This document shows positions 10,395 to 19,780 of a stretch of 64,000 nucleotides of DNA, piece by piece. The stretch lies in assembly GCF_003148765.1 (NCBI RefSeq), contig NZ_QGGV01000001.1, positions 62,001 through 126,000 on the forward strand, read 5' to 3'. The stretch's first letter is position 1; the number at the start of each line of letters is the position of its first letter. Under the pieces are notes generated by a model. The model did not search any database, was not told the DNA's origin, and was given only the letters and a program-made list of their open reading frames with translations. This DNA comes from Silicimonas algicola (GTDB taxonomy: Bacteria > Pseudomonadota > Alphaproteobacteria > Rhodobacterales > Rhodobacteraceae). The position numbers and the translations under genes are program-made.

Positions 10395-11929
10395 CCGGAC
10401 GCCCCCGCGATCCCCGCCGCGTGGCGCACCAGCACCTCGGGCGTCAGGTCGTCACCTTTCACTTTGGCCGCCATAAGCCCTTCGCGCATGACGATGACCC
10501 GGTCCGACATGCCGACGATCTCGGGGATCTCGGACGAAACCATGATCACCGCCAGGCCTTCCGCAGCCAGTTCCGCCATGAAGGCGTGGACGGCGGCTTT
10601 GGAGCCGATGTCGATCCCCTTGGTAGGCTCGTCCAGGATGATGACGCGTGGCTTCGTCGCCAGCCATTTGGCGATAACGACCTTCTGCTGGTTGCCGCCC
10701 GACAGGTTGCCAACGTCCTGATCCAGGCTGGCGGCGCGAAGCTCCAGCCGCTCGACATAAGTCCGGGCCAGAGCGAACTCCCGAGCGAGCTTCAGGAATC
10801 CCTGCCGCGAGGTCTGGTCCAGCGAGGGAAGCGTGATGTTCTGAAAGATCGGCAGGCCGATGACGGCGCCCTGCTTGCCGCGATCTTCCGGCACATAGAC
10901 GATGCCGGCGGCAATCGCGTCGGCGGGCGCGCGAATGTTAAGGGCCGCGCCATCCAGCGAGACCGTGCCACTCGAGGCCCGAGTAATTCCGAAGATCGCC
11001 TGCATCAGCTCCGAGCGGCCCGATCCTATGAGGCCGTAGAAGCCGAGGATTTCGCCCTCACACAGCGTGAAGGACAAGTCGTCGAACTCGGTGGGGTGCG
11101 ACAAACCCTCGACGCGCAAGACCTCTCGCCCCGGCGCCTTGTCGCGCGCGGGGAAGATATGATCGACCGAGCGACCGACCATCATCCGGACCAACTCGCT
11201 CTCGCTCACATCGGACATGAGGCCCGAGCCGGCCAGAGCGCCATCCCGGAAGACGGTGAAGCGGTCCGCGATGCGAAAGATCTCGTCGAACTTGTGGCTG
11301 ATGAAGAGGATGGCGCGGCCCTCGGCTTTCAGACGTTCGACCAGATCGTAAAGCTCCTCGATCTCTTTTTGCGAAAGGGCAGCGGTCGGTTCGTCCATCA
11401 CCACCACGCGCGCATCGATTGAAAGCGCACGGGCGATGGCAACGAGATGCTTGTTGGCGATGCCCAACTCCTTGAGCGGCATCATCGGATCAAGCCTAGC
11501 ATCGATCCGGTCGAGGATCTCGACTGCGCGGCGGCGCAGTTCGGGCCAGTCGATCAGACCCCACCTGGTGCGGGGCGCATGGCCGATGAAGATGTTCTCG
11601 GCGACGGTCAACTCGTCGAAGAGGACCGTCTCTTGATGGATCGCCGTGATCCCTGCTTCGGTCGCGGCGCGAGCCGTCGGAAAGGTCACCGGCAGCCCGT
11701 CCAGCCGGATCGTGCCGGCGTCGGGCTGGTAGATGCCGGTCAGCACCTTCACGATGGTGGACTTGCCCGCGCCATTCTCTCCCACGAGCGCCGTCACTTG
11801 GCCGGGGTAGAGCTCGAGCGCCACCTCGGAGAGAGCCTTCACGCCCGGAAAGGACTTGGTGATCCCTTCAAGCGTGAGGACAGGCAGACCGAGAACCTCG
11901 GCCGGGACGGTGTCGGCGGCGTGACGCAT
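10391..11929 (-). CDS. rhaT: Rhamnose ABC transporter ATP-binding protein RhaT
   Basis: 512 residues with two fused ABC domains, as in RbsA-type sugar importers. The first half has Walker A GENGAGKST and Walker B VVVMDEPTAAL; the second half has a degenerate Walker A region (GLIGSGRSEL), the signature LSGGNQQKVVIAKWL and VIILDEPTKGID. I prefer the ATG at 11929 (MRHAADTV); a TTG at 11983, directly after the rhaS stop, would add 18 residues. It powers rhamnose import with RhaS, RhaP and RhaQ. This RhaT is the rhizobial ATPase, not the E. coli proton symporter of the same name. Confidence 0.9.
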   Translation of the reverse strand: MRHAADTVPAEVLGLPVLTLEGITKSFPGVKALSEVALELYPGQVTALVGENGAGKSTIVKVLTGIYQPDAGTIRLDGLPVTFPTARAATEAGITAIHQETVLFDELTVAENIFIGHAPRTRWGLIDWPELRRRAVEILDRIDARLDPMMPLKELGIANKHLVAIARALSIDARVVVMDEPTAALSQKEIEELYDLVERLKAEGRAILFISHKFDEIFRIADRFTVFRDGALAGSGLMSDVSESELVRMMVGRSVDHIFPARDKAPGREVLRVEGLSHPTEFDDLSFTLCEGEILGFYGLIGSGRSELMQAIFGITRASSGTVSLDGAALNIRAPADAIAAGIVYVPEDRGKQGAVIGLPIFQNITLPSLDQTSRQGFLKLAREFALARTYVERLELRAASLDQDVGNLSGGNQQKVVIAKWLATKPRVIILDEPTKGIDIGSKAAVHAFMAELAAEGLAVIMVSSEIPEIVGMSDRVIVMREGLMAAKVKGDDLTPEVLVRHAAGIAGASG

Positions 11930-11983
11930 GTGCGGGTTCCGGAATGTGTCCGGCGCGAGGGCGGCCCCGCGCCGGACGGACAA

Positions 11984-12982
11984 TCAGAAGATTTCCTTGA
12001 ACTGGTCGATGTTCGAGGCGTCGTAGACGAAGGGATCGGCCATCGCCCCCTCGGCGTTGTCGTCCAGTGTCAGCGTGCCCATCCGACCCATGGGGATCTC
12101 GGCGCCCGGGCCCGCCTCGGCGGCGTCGGTGGCCAGGTTATAGGCCAGCATCGTGGCCGAGTAGCCGAGGTCGATAGGGTTCCAGATCGCGAAGGACTTG
12201 GACGCGCCCGACTGGATGGCGCCTGCCATCTCGGACGGAAGGCCCAGGCCCGTGACGTTGATCTCCCCCGCCTTGCCCGCGTCCTCGACCGCCTTCGCGG
12301 CGGCGACGATGCCGACGGAGGTCGGTGCGATGATCGCCTTCAGGTCGGGGTAGGTCTGCATCAATCCCTGCGCTTCGCGGTAGGACTTGTCGGCGAGGTC
12401 ATCGCCGTAGACGGTGCCGACCACTTCGATATTGGGGTAGTCGCCCATAACCTTTTCCATCTCGGCGATCCAGGTGTTCTGGTTCGTCGCGGTGGCCGAG
12501 GCGGAGAGCACGGCGACCTTGCCGCCGTCCGGCAGTTCGTCTGCGGCGAGCTTGATGATCATGTTGCCGATCAGAGCGTTGGACGACGGGTTGAGGTGCA
12601 TCTCGCGCCCCTCGGGCGCCACGCCCGAATCCCACGATATGACAGTGATACCGCGGTCCATCGCCTTCTTCAGCGCGGGGACCAGGGCGTCGGGGTCGTT
12701 GGCCGAGATCGCGATGGCGTCGACCTGCTGTGCGATCAGGCTGTTGATGACCTCGATCTGGCCTTCGGCCGTGGTGTCGGTCGGGCCGGTATAGATGATC
12801 TCGACGTTGCCGAGTTCTGCCGCGGCTTCCTCGGCGCCTTCCGCCGCGGCTTCGAAGAAGCCGATGCCAAGCGCCTTGACGACGAGGGCGATGCGCACCT
12901 TGTCCTGCGCCTGCGCCATGCTTCCGGCCAGGATCATGGCCGCGAGGGCGCTGCCGCCCAGTAGTCTTCTGGTGATGCTCAT
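11984..12982 (-). CDS. rhaS: Rhamnose ABC transporter substrate-binding protein RhaS
   Basis: 332 residues. The N-terminus MSITRRLLGGSALAAMILAG ending in MAQAQD is a Sec signal peptide, followed by a periplasmic-binding-protein type 1 fold (VRIALVVKALGIGFFEAAAEGAEEAA split over residues 30-55; VDAIAISANDPDAL near 100). A strong ribosome site GGGAGGTAAGACC sits before the ATG at 12982. First transporter gene of the operon, 39 bases after rhaR. Role: captures L-rhamnose in the periplasm for RhaTPQ. Confidence 0.92.
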   Translation of the reverse strand: MSITRRLLGGSALAAMILAGSMAQAQDKVRIALVVKALGIGFFEAAAEGAEEAAAELGNVEIIYTGPTDTTAEGQIEVINSLIAQQVDAIAISANDPDALVPALKKAMDRGITVISWDSGVAPEGREMHLNPSSNALIGNMIIKLAADELPDGGKVAVLSASATATNQNTWIAEMEKVMGDYPNIEVVGTVYGDDLADKSYREAQGLMQTYPDLKAIIAPTSVGIVAAAKAVEDAGKAGEINVTGLGLPSEMAGAIQSGASKSFAIWNPIDLGYSATMLAYNLATDAAEAGPGAEIPMGRMGTLTLDDNAEGAMADPFVYDASNIDQFKEIF

Positions 12983-13021
12983 GGTCTTACCTCCCAAAGG
13001 TGAACGATCGGTCCGGCCGTC

Positions 13022-13822
13022 TCAGGCCGTCCCCCTTTCCGCCGCAGCGCCAGCCTGCGCCACGATCAGTCGTATGCCCGCCGCGTCCAGCAACGCTGCT
13101 GCGCGGTCGGAAATTCCATCGTCGGTTATCACCACGTCGATCCGCTCCAGCGGACACAGGACGAGGCTCGAGCGGTTCTCGAACTTCGAGCTGTCGACGA
13201 GGACGACCAGTTCGTCCGCCTGTCCGATCAGCTTCTGTTCCGCCTGAATCAGCAGAGGATCCGCCTCCATGAGCCCGAGAGGACCGAGGCCCTGCGCGCC
13301 CATGAACATGCGGCGGGCGTAGAAGTTGCGGGTCACGTCGTTGTCGAAAGGCGACAGGATGATGTTCTGCTCGCGGTAGATCGCACCGCCGGAGAGCATG
13401 ATCGTGTTCTTCGAGTGCTTGAGCAGGTGCTCGGCGATCGGGAACGAGTTGGTGAAGACCTGCATCCGCCGCGAGGCAAGCGGATGGACCATCTGGAAGG
13501 TGGTCGTGCCGCCATTGATGATGATCGACTCGCCGTCTTGGCAAAGGTCGACGGCGGCGCGGGCTATCGCCTGCTTCTCTGCGGCGTGAAGCGCCTGGTT
13601 GACCGAGAAAGGCCTGCCGGCGAGGCCGACGAACTGGGGCGGGCTGATCGCCTCGGCCCCGCCCCGTACACGGCGCAGCTTCTTCTGCATATGGAGCGTG
13701 GCGATGTCGCGCCGGATGGTCGCCTCGGATACGCCGGTAAGGGAGCAGAGGTCGATCACGGTTGCGACCGGGCGCTCCTGCACTGCCGACAGAATGATCC
13801 GGTGGCGTTCCGTCTCGTGCAT
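13022..13822 (-). CDS. rhaR: DeoR-family transcriptional regulator of rhamnose catabolism
   Basis: 266 residues from the ATG at 13822 (MHETERHRII), preceded by AGGGAGGGCTTCG. Residues about 5-60 are a DeoR winged helix (LTGVSEATIRRDIATL); the C-terminal DeoR sensor domain shows DGESIIINGGTTTFQM around residue 125. It is the first gene of the minus-strand operon and faces rhaD across a 186-base intergenic region that carries a long inverted repeat, its probable operator. In Rhizobium the equivalent regulator is a negative regulator of rha transcription; the inducer here is not visible. Confidence 0.9.
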   Translation of the reverse strand: MHETERHRIILSAVQERPVATVIDLCSLTGVSEATIRRDIATLHMQKKLRRVRGGAEAISPPQFVGLAGRPFSVNQALHAAEKQAIARAAVDLCQDGESIIINGGTTTFQMVHPLASRRMQVFTNSFPIAEHLLKHSKNTIMLSGGAIYREQNIILSPFDNDVTRNFYARRMFMGAQGLGPLGLMEADPLLIQAEQKLIGQADELVVLVDSSKFENRSSLVLCPLERIDVVITDDGISDRAAALLDAAGIRLIVAQAGAAAERGTA

Positions 13823-14008
13823 CGAAGCCCTCCCTGATCGGTGACGTTGTGGGGATTCCCTAAGTGTGTCAATCAACAATCGTCATATTCAATCATTCTG
13901 CGCCGCAGCATGAACGGTTATGATCGTTTGTGATTGACAATCCGCCGCAGCCTGAGCAGCCTTGCGGCAACTGTCATGCAGGCGCGGCCGCGTCTCCGGG
14001 AGGGCTTG
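13823..14008. promoter_or_regulatory. Divergent rhaR/rhaD promoter region with 21-base inverted operator repeat
   Basis: Two copies of nearly the same 21-mer face each other: positions 13867-13887 read TGTCAATCAACAATCGTCAT plus one more A, and the reverse complement of 13919-13939 reads TGTCAATCACAAACGATCAT plus A. The first nine bases are identical and most of the rest matches with small shifts. The two arms lie in the middle of the rhaR-rhaD divergent region, which is AT-rich relative to its surroundings. This is the expected place for RhaR to control both transcription units at once. Direct observation for the repeat; its role is inference. Confidence 0.7.
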
Positions 14009-16111
14009 ATGCTGAAAAACGCTGGAGAACAGCGGCTTGAAAACCTCTGGGACGAAAGCCGTGCGGCGGGGATGAGCGAATCCGAAAAGCTGCTCTACCG
14101 CTCGAACCTCCTCGGCTCGGACAAGCGGATCACGAACTACGGCGGCGGCAACACCTCGGCCAAGGTGACGGAGCGCGATCCACTCACGGGCGAGACGGTC
14201 GAAGTGCTGTGGGTCAAGGGATCGGGCGGCGACGTCGGCACGATGAAGTTGGACGGCTTCGCCACGCTCTACATGGACAAGCTGCGCGCGCTTAAGGGTC
14301 TCTATCGCGGCCTCGAGCACGAGGACGAGATGGTGGGCTACCTGCCGCATTGCACCTTCGCGCTGAACACGCGCGCGGCCTCCATCGACACGCCGCTCCA
14401 TGCCTATGTCCCGAAGAAGCACGTCGACCACATGCACCCCGACGCCATCATCGCTATCGCCGCCTCGGCCGGTTCGGAGGCGCTGACGCGGGAGATATTC
14501 GGAGGCGAGATCGGCTGGCTGCCTTGGAAGCGGCCAGGATACGAGTTGGGGCTCTGGCTGGAGAAATTCTGCCTGGAGAACCCCGACGCGAAGGGCGTCG
14601 TGCTGGAGAGCCACGGGTTGTTCACCTGGGCCGACGATGCGCGCGAGTGCTACGACCTGACGCTGGCCACCATCCAGTGCGCGATGGACTGGTTCGCCGA
14701 CCGCACAGAGGGTGCACCGGCCTTCGGGGGCGCGGTTCACGAGAGCCTGCCGGAAGGCGAACGTCGCACCGTTGCCGCGCGGCTGATGCCGGCGATCCGT
14801 GGGATGGTCTCGGGCCAACATCGGATGGTGGGACACTTCGACGACAGCGAGACGGTGCTGGATTTCGTCAACGCGCGTGAGATGGAGCCGCTCGCGGCGC
14901 TCGGCACCTCTTGCCCCGACCATTTCCTGCGCACCAAGATCCGCCCGCTGGTCGTGGCCTTCGATCCGGCGAAGAAGAACCTCGATCAGGTGCTGGACGG
15001 CCTTCGCGCGCAGGTCGCAGCCTACCGCGAGGATTACACGGCTTACTACGAAAGGTGCAGGCACGACGACAGCCCGGCGCTGCGCGACCCGAACGCCGTG
15101 GTCTATCTCGTCCCCGGCGTCGGCATGATCACCTTTGCCAAGGACAAGGCCACCGCGCGGATCTCGGGCGAGTTCTACGTCAACGCCATCAATGTCATGC
15201 GTGGCGCGTCGGCGGTCAGCGAATACCGGGGGCTGCCGGAGCAGGAAGCCTTCGACATAGAATACTGGCTTCTGGAGGAAGCGAAGCTCCAGCGGATGCC
15301 AAAACCCAAGGCGTTGGCCGGGCGAGTGGCGCTCGTCACCGGCGGGGCCGGCGGGATCGGGTCGGCCACGGCAGAGAAATATCTCGCGGAGGGTGCCTGC
15401 GTGGTCCTGGCCGACATCGACGCGGAGGCTTTGGCTTCGACGAAGGAACGGTTGGTCCAGCGGCACGGGCGGGACGTGGTTTGCGCGGTCGAGATGAACG
15501 TGACGGACGAGGCCGGCGTGGCGCGCGCCTTCGCCGAGACGGCCGTGGAATTCGGAGGGCTCGATATCCTCGTGTCGAACGCAGGGATCGCGTCGTCGGC
15601 ACCGGTTGAAGAGACGACGCTCGACCTCTGGAATCGCAACATGGAGATCCTGTCGACGGGCTATTTCCTGGTGAGCCGCGAGGCGTTCCGAACCATGCGC
15701 GCGCAGGGCATCGGGGGCTCCATCGTCTTCATCGCGTCGAAGAACGGCCTCGCCGCCAGCCCGAACGCCTCGGCCTATTGCACCGCGAAGGCTTCCGAGA
15801 TCCACCTGGCCCGCTGCCTGGCGCTGGAGGGCGCGGACGCCGGCATCCGGGTCAACGTGGTGAATCCGGACGCGGTGCTGAAGGGCTCGAAGATCTGGGA
15901 GGGCGAGTGGCTGGAGCAGCGCGCCTCGACCTACAAGACCGACAAGGAGGGGCTTGAGGAGATGTACCGCAACCGCTCGATGCTGAAGCTCTCGGTCCTG
16001 CCCGAGGACATCGCCGAGGCGGCCTACTTCTTCGCCTCGGACCTCTCGGCCAAGTCGACCGGCAACATCGTCAACGTGGACGCAGGCAACAAGGAGGCCT
16101 TCACCCGCTGA
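14009..16111 (+). CDS. rhaD: Bifunctional rhamnulose-1-phosphate aldolase / lactaldehyde (short-chain) dehydrogenase
   Basis: 700 residues from the ATG at 14009, which has CGGGAGGGCTTG before it. Residues about 20-400 are a class II aldolase domain (NYGGGNTSAKV, then HVDHMHPDAIIAIAASAGS with the metal-binding histidines). Residues about 430-700 are a short-chain dehydrogenase: TGGAGGIG near 446 and the YCTAK catalytic pair near 590. This fused protein is the rhizobial-type RhaD, cleaving L-rhamnulose 1-phosphate to dihydroxyacetone phosphate and L-lactaldehyde and oxidising the aldehyde. It is followed 24 bases later by rhaI. Confidence 0.93.
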   Translation: MLKNAGEQRLENLWDESRAAGMSESEKLLYRSNLLGSDKRITNYGGGNTSAKVTERDPLTGETVEVLWVKGSGGDVGTMKLDGFATLYMDKLRALKGLYRGLEHEDEMVGYLPHCTFALNTRAASIDTPLHAYVPKKHVDHMHPDAIIAIAASAGSEALTREIFGGEIGWLPWKRPGYELGLWLEKFCLENPDAKGVVLESHGLFTWADDARECYDLTLATIQCAMDWFADRTEGAPAFGGAVHESLPEGERRTVAARLMPAIRGMVSGQHRMVGHFDDSETVLDFVNAREMEPLAALGTSCPDHFLRTKIRPLVVAFDPAKKNLDQVLDGLRAQVAAYREDYTAYYERCRHDDSPALRDPNAVVYLVPGVGMITFAKDKATARISGEFYVNAINVMRGASAVSEYRGLPEQEAFDIEYWLLEEAKLQRMPKPKALAGRVALVTGGAGGIGSATAEKYLAEGACVVLADIDAEALASTKERLVQRHGRDVVCAVEMNVTDEAGVARAFAETAVEFGGLDILVSNAGIASSAPVEETTLDLWNRNMEILSTGYFLVSREAFRTMRAQGIGGSIVFIASKNGLAASPNASAYCTAKASEIHLARCLALEGADAGIRVNVVNPDAVLKGSKIWEGEWLEQRASTYKTDKEGLEEMYRNRSMLKLSVLPEDIAEAAYFFASDLSAKSTGNIVNVDAGNKEAFTR

Positions 16112-16135
16112 GGCGGGCGGCGGGGGGAGAGGACC

Positions 16136-17410
16136 ATGATCGACAAAGGCCTGATCGAGAGCGAGAACGCCGCGCGTGAGGATGCGCTCAGGGCGGATTA
16201 CGAGGCGCTCGGCGACCATCTTGACCGGCGCGGCATGGACATCGGGCGCGTCAGGGACAAGGTCGCGGCCTACGGCGTCGCCATTCCCTCCTGGGGCGTG
16301 GGAACAGGGGGTACGCGCTTTGCCCGCTTCCCGGGACCGGGAGAGCCGAGGGGTATCTTCGACAAGCTCGACGACTGCGGCGTGATCCATCAGATGACCT
16401 GCGCGACGCCAAGCGTCTCGCTTCACATCCCCTGGGACAAGGCGCCGGCCGCCGACCTCAACGCCAAGGCCGAGGAGGTGGGACTGGGCTTCGACGCGAT
16501 GAATTCGAACACGTTCCAGGATCACGTAGGCGATCCTCGTTCCTACAAGTTCGGTTCTCTCTCGCACGTCGATTCCTCGACCCGTGCTCAGGCCATCGAG
16601 CACAACCTCGAGTGCATCGACATCGGCAAGAGCATCGGCTCGACCGCCCTGACGGTCTGGATCGGCGACGGCTCCAACTTCCCCGGTCAGACCGACTTCA
16701 CCCGCCAATTCGACCGCTATCTGGATGCCATGAAGCAGGTCTATGCAGGCCTGCCCGACGATTGGCGGCTGTTCACCGAGCACAAGATTTACGAGCCCGC
16801 CTTCTATTCGACCGTCGTGCAGGATTGGGGCACCAACTATCTCATCGCGCAGGAGCTGGGCGAGAAGGCGCAGTGCCTCGTCGACCTCGGTCACCATGCG
16901 CCGACGGTGAACATCGAGATGATCGTCGCCCGCCTGATCCGGTTCGGGAAGCTGGGCGGATTCCACTTCAACGATTCCAAGTACGGCGACGATGACCTCG
17001 ATACGGGGTCCATCGACCCGTTCCGGCTGTTCCTCGTCTTCAACGAACTGGTGGAGGCGGAAGACCGTCCCGGTTTCGCGCCCGCGCACATGCTGGACCA
17101 GAGCCACAACGTGACGGACCCGATGGAAAGCCTGATGATGTCGGCCTCCGAGGTGCGTCGGGCATATGCGCAGGCGCTGTTGGTCGACCGCGCCGCATTA
17201 CGGGGGTTCCAGGGCGACAATGATGCCTTGATGGCGGCGCAGACCCTGAAGGCCGCGTTCCGCACCGATGTCGAACCGATCCTCGCCATGGCGCGGATGG
17301 AGGCAGGCGGCGCAATCGACCCTGTCGCCGCCTTCCGTGCGTCCGGCTATCGCGCGAAGGTTGCAGCGGAACGCGCCGCCGTCACTGGCGCTGGTGGCGG
17401 CATCGTCTAG
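16136..17410 (+). CDS. rhaI: L-rhamnose isomerase, rhizobial type
   Basis: 424 residues of the xylose-isomerase-like TIM-barrel family, matching the rhizobial rhamnose isomerase class (distinct from E. coli RhaA). Visible features are the IPSWGVGTGGTRFARFPG segment near residue 50, LTVWIGDGSNFPGQ near 180, FTEHKIYEPAFYSTV near 215, and GGFHFNDSKYGDDDLD near 280 with metal-binding acidic and histidine residues. It converts L-rhamnose to L-rhamnulose. Ribosome site GGGGAGAGGACC precedes the ATG. The stop overlaps the convergent mscS stop by CTAG. Confidence 0.92.
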   Translation: MIDKGLIESENAAREDALRADYEALGDHLDRRGMDIGRVRDKVAAYGVAIPSWGVGTGGTRFARFPGPGEPRGIFDKLDDCGVIHQMTCATPSVSLHIPWDKAPAADLNAKAEEVGLGFDAMNSNTFQDHVGDPRSYKFGSLSHVDSSTRAQAIEHNLECIDIGKSIGSTALTVWIGDGSNFPGQTDFTRQFDRYLDAMKQVYAGLPDDWRLFTEHKIYEPAFYSTVVQDWGTNYLIAQELGEKAQCLVDLGHHAPTVNIEMIVARLIRFGKLGGFHFNDSKYGDDDLDTGSIDPFRLFLVFNELVEAEDRPGFAPAHMLDQSHNVTDPMESLMMSASEVRRAYAQALLVDRAALRGFQGDNDALMAAQTLKAAFRTDVEPILAMARMEAGGAIDPVAAFRASGYRAKVAAERAAVTGAGGGIV

Positions 17411-19776
17411 TCGCCGTCCGGGTCGGGGCCGACGAGGGCAGGATCGAGCGCGTCGGAAGGCGGGCGCGGTTCGGTTGTCGCCTGCACCAGGGCCTCGGGA
17501 TTGCGAAGCCAGATGTCGCGCTGCGCGAAGGGGATCTCGATGCCTTCCTCGCCGAAGCGTCGGGCGATCTCGTGGTTCATGTCGGATTTGGCGGTCACGA
17601 CGAAGGACACGTCGGTCAGGATCGCCCGGATCTCGAAGTCCATGCTGTCGGCGCCGAAGCCGATGAAGAGGATGTTCGGCGCCGGACTTACGGCGACGAT
17701 CGGATGCGCCTCGGCGACCTCCTTGAGAATCCGTTCGACCTTGCGGGTGTCGGTTCCATAGGCCACGCCCACCGGCACGATCACGCGCCCCATCGAGTTG
17801 CCGTGGGTCCAGTTGGTCACGGTCCCCGAGATGAGGTCGCCGTTCGGGACGATCACGTCGCGCTTGTCAAAGGTCTCGATCCGGGTCGACCGGACGCTGA
17901 TCGCCTTGACCACGCCCATCTGGCCGCCGGCTTCGACCCAGTCGCCCTCACTGATAGGACGCTCGATCAGAAGGATGATTCCCGACACGAAGTTGTTGAC
18001 GATGTTCTGAAGCCCGAAGCCGATGCCGACGCCAAGCGCGCCGATGACGATGGCAAAAGACGACAGGTCGATGCCCGCCGCCGATATGCCGATGACGGCC
18101 GCCAGCGTCAGCCCGAGGTAGCCCAGGCCCGACACGATGGCATTCTGGCCGCCGCGGTCGAGCTTGGTGCGAGGCAGCACGGTGGTTTTCAGTGTGCCCT
18201 GGAACAGCCGCGTCACGGCAAGGCCGATGGCGAAAACCACGATGAAGGTAATGAAATCACCGGGCGAGATCGTGGTGTCGCCCAACTTGAACCCGGTCCG
18301 GAACCGCGTCCAGGCTTCGCCCAGATCGGACGGTTCGGCGCCCCAGACGAGGGCGAGGACCGGGATCGCAGCCAGGGTGAGTCCGAGGCTGATGAGGACC
18401 GGAGCAAGGGCCTGCTGCGCCTGTTTGGTGTCAAGACCGCGGGCGATGGCAAAGGCGCCTCGGACCGCAAAGTGGAGGCTGGCGAGGAAGGCGAGAAGAG
18501 CGAGTGTGGCGGCCGTCGGAGCGATCAGCTCTTGAGCCAGAGCGCGGAAGCCGACGAGCGCGGCAAGGGGTCCGATGACTCCGACCGCCTGCACCGCTGT
18601 CCCGAGGATGCGGGCCGCGTGATGCGCGATGGTGACCTCGGTGTCCGCGCCGACCGCTCCGCCGTGGACCAGGAGTTTGCCGAGCCGGAACAGCACGTAA
18701 CCCGTCGCCAGGTGAAGCGGCAGGCCCATGACGCCGACATAGTCCGGCGCGATTTCGGCGCGGCTGGCGACGACGCGCAGGATGACGGCGAGGCCGGCAA
18801 GAACGCCAAGCAGGGTAGAGAAGAAGCGACCTTTCGCCCTCTGCCGTTCCGTGAGGTCGAGGGGCGAGGGGATCGCGTCGCGCTCGGGGAAGATGCGCCC
18901 GCCGAGCCATCGCGCGATGGCGGATGACAGGATGGCGGCGTTGATCCCGATGGCCGTCGCCTGGCCGATGGGGCCGAGGATTCCGGTGGTGATGAGGGCG
19001 GCGTTGATGAGGGAAACGCCGGCCATCGCCATGAGGACGCCACCGAAGGAGAGGAGGAAACCGTAAACGATGCGGCCGTGCTCGCCGGCGCGGGTCTCGA
19101 TTCGGGCGAGGAAGCGCTCGACGACGCGGGGGCCGCGGGCGATCAGGAAAGCGGCGAAGACCAGGAGGGCGGCGGCGAGGGCGAGGCGCTGCCAGAGGCC
19201 CGTCGTGCTGGGTTCGGACAGGCGGGCCGTGGCCTCGGTGCGGATAGTGTCGATCACGCGCAGGCCAGAGGCGACCGCCCCGCTCCACAGGGTGGGATCG
19301 AGCGGCGTTCGGGCGAGTTCGAAGAGCGCGTCGGTCTGGCGCGCACGCAGCGTGGTGTCGATCTGGCCGATCAGCGACGTGGCGCGGGCGGCCGCCTCCT
19401 CGGCTTCCAGACGCGGCGCCCGTGCGGCGGTGAGCTGGGAGTTCAGCGCCTCGCGGCGGGAGGCGAGGCTTTCGGGTTCCGTCTCGCCTTCGGCGGGGGC
19501 GGGTCCGAGCGCGTCGAGCTGGGCCTCGAGCGAGGCGATGCGGGCCGAGTTGACGTCCTGCGCATCGGCGAAGCCCGCGCGCCAGTCGACGAGCTGGGAG
19601 CGCAGGGCGCGGAATTCGTCGTCCGTCGCCTCGCGTGTCTCGATGACGCCTTCGACGGTGTCGGCGAAGCCGGAGAAGCTGTCGAAGTCGAGATTGTCCT
19701 GCGCGGCGAGAGGCAGCGCAAGGCAGGTCCAGACCAGGGACAGGATCGCCAGGACGCGTAAGGCGCGGCGGAGCAT
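17407..19776 (-). CDS. Large mechanosensitive channel of the MscS family (DUF3772 type)
   Basis: 789 residues from the ATG at 19776 (MLRRALRVLAILSLVW), which lies four bases after the cysK stop. Order: signal peptide ending LPLAAQ, a periplasmic coiled-coil-rich region to about residue 195 (DUF3772-like), around ten hydrophobic segments, and the MscS channel core near residue 550-620 (GIGFGLQNIVNNFVSGIILL, then IERPISEGDWVEAGGQMGVV). Such MscS-related proteins release solutes on osmotic downshock. An open extension upstream of the ATG runs through cysK and is not coding. Close spacing suggests cotranscription with cysK. Confidence 0.9.
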   Translation of the reverse strand: MLRRALRVLAILSLVWTCLALPLAAQDNLDFDSFSGFADTVEGVIETREATDDEFRALRSQLVDWRAGFADAQDVNSARIASLEAQLDALGPAPAEGETEPESLASRREALNSQLTAARAPRLEAEEAAARATSLIGQIDTTLRARQTDALFELARTPLDPTLWSGAVASGLRVIDTIRTEATARLSEPSTTGLWQRLALAAALLVFAAFLIARGPRVVERFLARIETRAGEHGRIVYGFLLSFGGVLMAMAGVSLINAALITTGILGPIGQATAIGINAAILSSAIARWLGGRIFPERDAIPSPLDLTERQRAKGRFFSTLLGVLAGLAVILRVVASRAEIAPDYVGVMGLPLHLATGYVLFRLGKLLVHGGAVGADTEVTIAHHAARILGTAVQAVGVIGPLAALVGFRALAQELIAPTAATLALLAFLASLHFAVRGAFAIARGLDTKQAQQALAPVLISLGLTLAAIPVLALVWGAEPSDLGEAWTRFRTGFKLGDTTISPGDFITFIVVFAIGLAVTRLFQGTLKTTVLPRTKLDRGGQNAIVSGLGYLGLTLAAVIGISAAGIDLSSFAIVIGALGVGIGFGLQNIVNNFVSGIILLIERPISEGDWVEAGGQMGVVKAISVRSTRIETFDKRDVIVPNGDLISGTVTNWTHGNSMGRVIVPVGVAYGTDTRKVERILKEVAEAHPIVAVSPAPNILFIGFGADSMDFEIRAILTDVSFVVTAKSDMNHEIARRFGEEGIEIPFAQRDIWLRNPEALVQATTEPRPPSDALDPALVGPDPDGD

Positions 19777-19780
19777 GACG

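Noticed and set aside
11447-12964. Open plus-strand frame opposite rhaS and the start of rhaT
   Set aside because: Shadow of the binding-protein gene, which has a signal peptide and strong ribosome site.
13889-17107. Very long open frame (over 1000 codons) on the minus strand opposite rhaD and rhaI
   Set aside because: It mirrors the codons of two recognised genes, has a composition full of Arg, Gly and His without domain motifs, and is explained by the high GC content.
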